From Chara braunii (Eukaryota; Streptophyta; Charophyceae; Charales; Characeae): a stretch of 22,212 nucleotides of DNA. The translations under genes were made by a program, and so were the position numbers. Within the stretch, counting starts at the first letter, position 1. Every line of letters begins with the position of its first letter. Under the pieces are notes generated by a model, which ran no database searches, had not been told where the DNA came from, and saw nothing but the letters and a program-made list of their open reading frames with translations. Positions 16,866 to 22,212 of the stretch are shown here, piece by piece. Location of the stretch: NCBI GenBank assembly GCA_003427395.1, contig BFEA01000174.1:137360-159571 (forward strand). Reading direction: 5' to 3'.

Positions 16866-16927
16866 AGGTGTTGGGAATGCATCCCCATGGACATAAGAGA
16901 CCCAAGTTAGATTCCTAGCGGCAATGT
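16866..16927 (+). pseudogene. tRNA-Asp/Glu-like remnant 2
   Basis: GCATCCCC followed by GAGACCCAAGTTAGATTCCT resembles the anticodon-to-T-arm section of tRNA-Asp or tRNA-Glu (GAGACCCGGGTTCGATTCC). No D arm is visible. Its variable-loop/T-arm block is also a diverged repeat of that in the first remnant. Confidence 0.3.
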
Positions 16928-16947
16928 GTTGGTTGGATTGAATGAAA

Positions 16948-17035
16948 GACCCGCAGGGGGTTAAGCCCGACGAGGCCTAGCGGGAGGTTAAACCCGATAA
17001 GAGTCCCATCAAAGGGATAAACTTGACCCATCTAT
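16948..17035. repeat. Degenerate tandem repeat, about 29-bp unit
   Basis: Related units GCAGGGGGTTAAGCCCGACG, GCGGGAGGTTAAACCCGATA and AAAGGGATAAACTTGACCC follow one another with similar spacing. Confidence 0.5.
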
Positions 17036-17487
17036 GAGAGGCTAATGAAGAATAAGTGGCCGCCAGTGGGATGATGCTGGGACCGTTCTTCTAAATGTTA
17101 TTGTAATTCGTCAGGTTGGGTAAAACCAACGGTGGATTCCAGATATCCGGGAAAGGTCTGCCACAGGTTATTTCTAGCACTATTCCAACTAGTGATTGAG
17201 TGAAAGTACTTTCAGAGGAAGGTTATAATGAATTGCAAGGCTTAAAAGTAAGCCTTTGTTTGAAGTTAGTGTAAGTAATAAAGTTTACACGGAGTATTTC
17301 ATAATAAGTGTCCAGAGAGCTGAGAGAGATAAGCAACTTGAACGACGGAAACGTCTCTCAACAAATGTGAATGTGGAAATTCCAAATTAATTCGGGAAAT
17401 TTTGTTTGACGTAATCGTTTGATTTATTCAAGTGTAAAAATTTCTTTCTGTTATTTTATTCTAACGGTGAGCGACGGGGACGTCGCT

Positions 17488-17506
17488 TAATGGGGGCACG
17501 GAAGGC
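17488..17506 (+). promoter_or_regulatory. Polypurine-like tract ending at LTR copy B
   Basis: TAATGGGGGCACGGAAGGC directly abuts TGTCAGAG. It is purine-rich with three pyrimidines in the last 15 bases, and is in the right place for a plus-strand primer, so LTR B could be the 3' LTR of an element on its left. Confidence 0.45.
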
Positions 17507-17593
17507 TGTCAGAGCAGAAACCCTGGTAAGGATTCCTGCCTGAGTTTCTTAAGATCAGACGTTGTCCGACCTTTTCGTTGAATTGAGGGAATT

Positions 17594-18137
17594 GTGCCGA
17601 ATCGTGTCGGACACTACCCGACCCTTTTGTTTGGATTGGGAGACTTGATGAGGTTGACGTTGCCAAAGTTTATTCAGGCCAACCCTACGACCGAGAGACT
17701 TGAATTTTTTTTTGAACCTGACGTCGTTGACGTTCGATTGAAACAGCGGCAGTCGGTGGTACAACTTGTTGTCCGGGGTATCTGACAAGGCCGCGAAGGC
17801 ACTCGGTCATGAGGATGTTGAAGCTAGACTTACTCTCCTAAAAGGTGGTGCATTCAGGGCCTTAGTAGGCCAAATAGGTGGCCGCGCCATGGCATGCGTG
17901 CCATGCTGCAGACGGCCACCGTGTTGGCAGCAGCGCGGCTGCGCGGCTGGGGCTGTTGGGGCACGCAAGCATAGCCTGCGTGAGGCCATAGGCGATACCT
18001 CGTTGGGCCAAACTCTTCATAAGGAAGAGTTGTTCCTATTCGAGTGTGGAATAGGAGCTAGCCCAGTAGGATATCATACCAGACTTTTGCCCAACAGATA
18101 CCGGGATCGAGCCCAGATGACATCGCCACTGGGCTAG
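17594..18137 (+). pseudogene. Decayed reading frame inside LTR copy B
   Basis: The first frame reads LTLPKFIQANPTTERLEFFF, EPDVVDVRLKQRQSVVQLVV and stops at 17783-17785. A frame one base over starts SGVSDKAAKALGHEDVEARL and continues without a stop through LVGQIGG, HSLREAIGDT, LHKEELFLFECGIGASPVGY and RDRAQMTSPLG to 18137. Merging needs one frameshift. Both parts have counterparts in LTR A and the first also in the E2 LTR. I recognise no domain; reading-frame conservation in a U3 region is suggestive only. Confidence 0.35.
17877..17920 (+). repeat. Nested hairpin in LTR B
   Basis: Inner stem CATGGCA-TGCG-TGCCATG (17888-17905) and outer stem GGTGGCCG (17877-17884) with CGGCCACC (17913-17920), both perfect. 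Only the inner stem is kept in LTR A. Confidence 0.8.
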
Positions 18138-18142
18138 CTCCT
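18053..18142 (+). other. tRNA-Lys-like core in LTR copy B
   Basis: A box at 18059-18070 and B box GATCGAGCC at 18105-18113, loop CTTTTGC at 18084-18090 (anticodon position TTT), all inside the perfect 15-bp inverted repeat. It is the direct counterpart of 3772-3862 and shares its lack of a paired acceptor stem. Confidence 0.48.
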
Positions 18143-18215
18143 TTTGGAACAGCCCAGCCTTTTGGTGCGACCATTTTCGATCGTGCGATCGGTGAGATGT
18201 TTCAGTCGCGCGCAG

Positions 18216-18259
18216 TTCAGCATGGTCCCTGCACTTTCAAGGATGACAAGCCTAAACTC
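18216..18259 (+). pseudogene. Diverged U6 snRNA 3' segment in LTR copy B
   Basis: TTCAGCATGGTCCCTGCAC, TTTC, then AAGGATGACAAGCCTAAA. The order and the 4-base insertion agree with copy A; the U6 end and T run are deleted. Confidence 0.7.
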
Positions 18260-18359
18260 GGGGCTGCATATTCAACAGGTCACTGGGATGGTTCCACTAT
18301 GTGACCATTGGATAAAGCCAACGGAATAAACAAAAAGAAAACAAAAAAACGGAGCGACA

Positions 18360-18595
18360 CGTGGCGCCGACTGAAGTAGAAAGGACTTAAAGTCCCCAGA
18401 ATCAGTAGCAGGCACCTGTTTTTTTGGGCAGCCTAACAGGTAAGCTTTTTTTTTTTTTTTTTTTTTTCTTATCTTCTTTAGATTCTTTTAGATTTTTTTT
18501 TTTTTTAATTCGCTTAGATTCCCCTCTCCTTTTGATCATGCAGAGTGTTTGGAAGCCCGTTCGTTTTGACGAACGAGCTGAGTATCATTAGTAGG
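18360..18595 (+). mobile_element. Primer-like site and leader after LTR copy B
   Basis: TGGCGCCG at 18362-18369, then a leader colinear with 4133-4371. Homology stops at 18595 after AGTAGG. LTR B therefore has a polypurine-like tract on its left and a primer site on its right, the arrangement of an internal LTR in a tandem element array. Confidence 0.65.
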
Positions 18596-18774
18596 GTGAG
18601 CAAAATCGAATGAATCGACTGCTAGAACATGGAAATATACGCTGCATCACTTGTTCTTTTCACGTAAGGTTTTTTTTTTTTTTTTTTCTGCTTTTTTCTT
18701 TTCTTCTTTCGTTTTTTTTCCTTTCGGGCTCCCCTGTGAGGTCGTGATGCTGGCTACCCGCGCCCATTCACTGG

Positions 18775-18978
18775 TTGAAACGGGCTGCAGTCACAACAAC
18801 GCCCGAACCTGGCGTTGTTCGCGACCGGGTGCAGGCGCGCGTAGGGCAGGGGAAGAATGACCCTACTGAGCCTGACTCTAGTACGACTCCGAGAAATGAC
18901 ACAGTGAGGGACGATGCTCATTTCGAAAAAAACGAGTTGCCCCCTGCACAGAAAATTAAAGGGGGGGGAACAAAGTAA
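18775..18978 (+). pseudogene. Short coding-like stretch, possible gag-like remnant
   Basis: A 68-codon frame rich in charged and polar residues (TTTPEPGVVRDRVQARVGQG, HFEKNELPPAQKIKGGG) is followed in another frame by KGHGRERGHGRRQGLGLG at 19029-19083, an RG-rich tail. Such composition fits a retroelement nucleic-acid-binding protein but is weak evidence. Confidence 0.25.
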
Positions 18979-19382
18979 AAAAACAGAGAAGAAAGGAAAA
19001 GAAAAGAAGAGAAAAGGGGGAGGAGAAAGGCCACGGCCGCGAACGTGGTCACGGTCGTAGGCAAGGTTTAGGGCTTGGAAGCCTCTGGATGCAAAGGTGA
19101 CAACAGTCTGTTCAGTTCAACAGACTGGGTTCAACCATTTGCAACTACCTCTGGCCTGGGGAAATAGGAAACTCCACTGTATGCGGGAAACTCCTCGAAG
19201 GTGCATAGCCAAGGTCTGGAACTTGGTTCTCCTAGGGGAACATCAAGTTTTCCAGCCCTTATCGCGTTTCAGATCGAAGGCCAGGGTCAGCCCTGTTTTT
19301 TTATGGCTGAGCCCCAAGTGGCTGACCACCACTCCAGCCCAGCTATAAAAGCAGGGCTGGCCAGACCTACACGAGACTGCTG

Positions 19383-19586
19383 GTGCTCATGCTCGCCTGG
19401 AGAGCGAGTTGTTCCTTTGAAAGAAAGGACCACCAAGTAGGGCTGCAGCAGGCACAACAGGCCATCGAAGAAGAGATTAAAGCTCGGACTTCTGAAGCCT
19501 GGAAGACAATGCAGCGGGACTGCCTGCACGAAACAGACCCCGTGGCCGGACAAGCCCTTCGAGAATCTTATCTCCAAATCTGGTAG
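19383..19586 (+). CDS. Small helical open reading frame, unrecognised
   Basis: Contains VGLQQAQQAIEEEIKARTSE, AWKTMQRDCLHETD and GQALRESYLQIW before a stop. The pattern of the central section is that of an amphipathic helix or short coiled coil. No start context, no family recognised; it could be an exon piece or retroelement remnant. Confidence 0.25.
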   Translation: MLMLAWRASCSFERKDHQVGLQQAQQAIEEEIKARTSEAWKTMQRDCLHETDPVAGQALRESYLQIW

Positions 19587-19920
19587 GACCCCAACCAAAC
19601 CTTCTCTGAACTGAGGGGCGGGAATCAAATTTGCTGGAAACCTTGGAGAAGGGATGAGCCCGGCTGGCAGAGACGACCGCTGGGAGACTTTCAGGTCCAA
19701 TATCTCCCGACTAACTTTGTGCTTATTCCGTCCCCTTCTAACTAGCTTTGTGTTTACCCTGGGTTGGGCGACACCCATCCCGTGCCCAGATCCCTCCCCT
19801 CCCCCCCTCCTTTTTTTTCCCCTTCACCCCCCCCTGCCAGAGTCGATAGCGGCAGCATGGGATCAACAACCACAACAGGAACAGGCAGATGTCGGACTGA
19901 GCAACCAAAATTCGGGTGAT

Positions 19921-20140
19921 GATCACTGCAACGAAGGTTGTGGGTGGAGAAATGGGAAGCGGTTGGCTGCAGAGGATGAGCTTCTGAGCTTCAGGGCAAT
20001 CACAGGTCGGGTCGCAATGACCACTGCAACGAAGGTTGTGGGTGGAGAAATGGGAAGCGGTTGGCTATGGAGGATGGGATGCTACCGAAAGGAGCGACAA
20101 CAGGGAACCTGAGCTTCTGATCTTCAGGGCAATCACAGGA
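19921..20140. repeat. Imperfect tandem duplication, 98 to 133 bp period
   Basis: CACTGCAACGAAGGTTGTGG and the following GGAGAAATGGGAAGCGGTTG occur at 19924 and 20022 (98 bp apart). The block GAGCTTCTG(A)GCTTCAGGGCAATCACAGG occurs at 19978 and 20111 (133 bp apart). The different distances show an insertion or loss of about 35 bp in the second unit. Confidence 0.85.
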
Positions 20141-20498
20141 CGGGTTGCAAAAATGAACGGAGGCCTGTTGTTGTCTCATCTACAATTTGATGACAAAGAC
20201 TCATTGTAACCAACTATAATCTTACGGCACACTAGCAAGCAATGAGTTATTTGTGTGCTACCACTGTGAGCAGGCTACCAATGAGGGCAACTGCTCTCAA
20301 TTAGAGAATTGTTCTTCGTTAGACATATCACATGGTAGATAACATCATATATGTCTGTGCAAAACACTCACTTGTAAACTTGGGACGCTGGACCCGATTT
20401 CCAGTAGGTGCAGCTCCCTACCAATAGATGGAGCCCCTGAGGGATGTTAGTGGTGTCTGCTCTTATCAGCACCCCAGGCAATCCGACAGGTGTTCTTT

Positions 20499-20523
20499 CA
20501 AAAAAAAAAAAAAAAAAAAAAAA
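20499..20523 (+). repeat. Poly-A tract, about 25 bp
   Basis: Uninterrupted A run after GGTGTTCTTTC. It looks like the tail of a SINE- or LINE-type retroposon on the plus strand, though no internal Pol III promoter or target duplication is identified. Confidence 0.6.
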
Positions 20524-20611
20524 GTTGATTGTGTTGAGAGGGTATAGCGGCAGGAGATCGTCACAAGGGAGTGGTGTGGATCATTTTGCTGACGACCCGT
20601 TGTGATAGTTT

Positions 20612-20674
20612 CTCATCTAAAGATGAGAGTCTATACGGTTTTCTTGAGTGAGCCGTACATCAATTTCACTCAAG
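20612..20674 (+). repeat. Two adjacent perfect hairpins
   Basis: CTCATCT-AA-AGATGAG at 20612-20627, then CTTGAGTGA (20643-20651) with TCACTCAAG (20666-20674) around a 14-base loop. Confidence 0.85.
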
Positions 20675-20782
20675 GTCAGCTTGACTCAGACACCCTCACA
20701 CCTGTGTGAACCCACATTTGCTTGACCCTGTTCGTTGAATGTTCACTGAAGAGGTAGAGGAAGTGGTGTTTTGTTTGCACGT

Positions 20783-21070
20783 GCGAATGGAAGTCTGACA
20801 TGAGTTATGGATTGTATTGTCTTCTTTTTGTTCGATTTGATGTGCAGGTAGGTAGAAGGATGCCTAAAAAAGGAACCTGACCATGCCAATGGAAATGAAT
20901 AGAAGGATGGTTGTTTTCTATTTCTCGCTTGCATGCATGTTGAAAGGATGGAAAACCAGTGGACGACGAAGAGGAATTTGATCACACAAAGAAGAAGAAA
21001 TCAATTGGACATAGACTCTTTCCTGAGGTTACCCGTTCTTTCCCGAATGACCCTCCCTATCTATGCCCGT
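20783..21070. repeat. 288-bp repeat shared with 4415-4701
   Basis: About 96% identical to the first copy from GCGAATGGAAGT to CTATGCCCGT; sequences diverge completely afterwards (TGTAGGGCC here, CTATCTGAA at the first copy). Higher identity than that of the LTRs suggests either a later duplication or stronger constraint. Confidence 0.8.
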
Positions 21071-22212
21071 TGTAGGGCCAAACCCCGGTAGACTTTCGAG
21101 CCTTAGTCGACCCCACTGTGGGTCCCAGTTGGCTCGGCCCACCCACGCTCATGCTTAGGGCGCGGGCCATTCGTCCCAGGGTCACCCTCACCTAGTGCTT
21201 TGAGATGGATGGGGGTGGGCCATCGCGCGAGAGAGTTTTGACATTGGGGATGTAGCTCAGCCCTCACGCCGGGTGGCAGTCTCGCTGGTCATTCGGTCAA
21301 CGCTGATTTTTTTTTTGATTCTTGGTCGTGTTCTCAAGCAATTGCTCCTTCCAGGACGGCAGTCCAGGGGTTCTTTGAGAATCTTCTTCCCTTGTGCGTA
21401 GGCTAAGCGTCATCCTTAGGCCGCGCACCATTTCCCTAAGCAATGGGATCCTATGGCCTCATCGGGGTGCGGCGATGCCGTCCTCCCCCTCGCCTCTACG
21501 CACCCATTGGGTCTCATACATCGCATTCAACCCGAATGACGCAAGCCCCTTAGTCTTTTCGGGGTCTTTACAGGCATGCACACACAACTTCACATTTCCC
21601 TTGGCAAGATTGCACTCCATTTTCTCATTTACACTCCAAGTTTCAAACGCAAAGGTAATTTTCATGGGTTGGTTTTATGCTAAGGGTCCCGTAGCCCCTT
21701 TTCCCTTTCCTTTTGATGCCTGGTTCCTCCCGGCCCTATCCCGCTCAAGGCATCCTCAACCTTCACTTACCTGCACAATCCCTCACAAAGCAAAGATCCA
21801 TACAATCCCCCGTTAGGGGTCAACACATAGCCCTTCCCACATGCCTATCTTTCCATGCTCTTTGGCTGCTCTTTGTTCCCTTTCTTTGCTCAATCAACCC
21901 ATCCTCTTCTCATAGTCATGCAGTCGGGGAAATGGTTGAGTCAAACTGACCTTGCTTCCACTTATATTTATGTCGGATTCAGCCTTTTTTCCCACTTTCT
22001 CAATTGTCCTTCCCTTCTCCTTCTTGGTGGCATAAGCGACCGGCTACCCTTCCCTTGCCCTCTTTCTCCACCAAGTGAGGTCTGATTCTCTTTTACCTTT
22101 CGCAACCTGGCAATGTAACAAGTGAGGGGAGAAGGGTTAGTCATATGCCAAGTGAGGGGAAGAGAGAGAGAGGGCAAGGCGAAGAGGGAGAGAGAAAGAA
22201 GGAGTGAGAGAG
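21071..22212. other. Pyrimidine-rich intergenic sequence, no gene supported
   Basis: Open frames on both strands lack domains. GGGGATGTAGCTCA at 21248-21261 equals the first 14 bases of tRNA-Ala, but no B box or paired arms follow. Direct repeats of CAAGTGAGGGGA(G) occur near 22117 and 22149. The end is GA-rich (22160-22212). Confidence 0.5.

Larger units (their letters stand above)
15523..17506. other. Non-coding region between E1 pol and LTR copy B
   Basis: No reading frame above background for almost 2 kb. Left half is AT-rich, right half more GC-rich. Contains two weak tRNA-Asp-like remnants at 16788-16856 and 16866-16927, a short degenerate tandem array at about 16948-17035, and a G-rich run (17491-17506) just before LTR B. 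It may be the 3' untranslated part or LTR of E1, but I cannot prove it. Confidence 0.5.
17507..18359 (+). mobile_element. LTR copy B, 853 bp
   Basis: Starts TGTCAGAG and ends GCGACA, followed by CG and TGGCGCCG at 18362, exactly as in copy A. Relative to A it has a 12-nt insertion near 17595, a different hairpin stem at 17888-17905, an 8-bp duplication GCGCGGCT at about 17934-17949, a more diverged U6-like segment (18216-18259), and lacks about 43 bp including the U6 tail. The tRNA-like core and its 15-bp inverted repeat (18053-18067 with 18128-18142) are preserved perfectly. Confidence 0.85.
18596..20782. other. 2.2-kb segment that separates two blocks colinear with copy A
   Basis: In copy A the flanking blocks (ending 4371 and starting 4415) are only 43 bp apart. 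Here 2187 bp lie between. Content: T-rich 18668-18720; short coding-like pieces; a C-rich pyrimidine tract 19790-19838 ending CCAG; a tandem duplication near 19921-20140; an A25 tract at about 20499-20523; two hairpins at 20612-20674. The A tract suggests at least one retroposed sequence. No complete domain is recognised. Confidence 0.55.

Noticed and set aside
18074-18110. 5S rRNA similarity (ATCATACCAG) in LTR B, as in Cassandra
   Set aside because: Only ten bases match exactly, and they fall in the tRNA-like core, whose A and B boxes explain the region better.
21248-21320. tRNA-Ala gene starting GGGGATGTAGCTCA
   Set aside because: After 14 matching bases there is no D-stem partner, anticodon arm or B box at the expected distance.

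Overview
The window looks like repeat-rich nuclear DNA from a plant-lineage eukaryote. The evidence is plant-type U6 snRNA sequence, Ty3/gypsy (Metaviridae) retrotransposons primed by tRNA-Asp, long homopolymer and GA/TC tracts, and no intact dense gene set. A charophyte alga such as Chara is my best guess; that is inference. I see no intact host protein gene.

Layout. 1-600 is GA/TC microsatellite in a duplicated C-rich sequence. 636-690 resembles the 5' end of an LTR. 1886-1965 is a nearly full-length U6 snRNA-like sequence missing 17 nt of its core. 3232-4132 is a complete LTR (copy A, TGTCG...CGACA) followed by a primer-binding-like site and leader. 5398-6000 holds an unrecognised, broken coding-like stretch. 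7106-15522 is a decayed Ty3/gypsy element (E1): LTR end, tRNA-Asp primer site, gag, zinc knuckle, protease, RT, RNase H, integrase with GPY-like end, polypurine tract. A second, internally deleted relative (E2, 7621-9259) is inserted in the E1 gag with a 4-bp target duplication, and E1 gag resumes in frame behind it. The E1 RT is also interrupted by about 325 bp of AT-rich DNA ending in a 17-bp-arm palindrome. 15523-17506 is non-coding with weak tRNA-Asp-like remnants. 17507-18359 is LTR copy B, again with a primer-like site and leader; the leader homology breaks at 18595, 2.2 kb of unrelated DNA follows, and a further block shared with copy A returns at 20783-21070. The rest is pyrimidine-rich with no supported gene.

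Most unusual content. LTRs A and B carry modules that look derived from RNA polymerase III genes: a tRNA-Lys-like core with A and B boxes inside a perfect 15-bp inverted repeat, and downstream the 3' half of U6 snRNA (near-exact in A, including the terminal T run). The same LTRs contain hairpins whose stems differ between copies by compensatory changes, and traces of a shared reading frame. This recalls Cassandra TRIM elements, which carry 5S rRNA in their LTRs, but with different RNA genes. All gag/pol frames here are broken by stops and frameshifts, so none of these elements looks autonomous.
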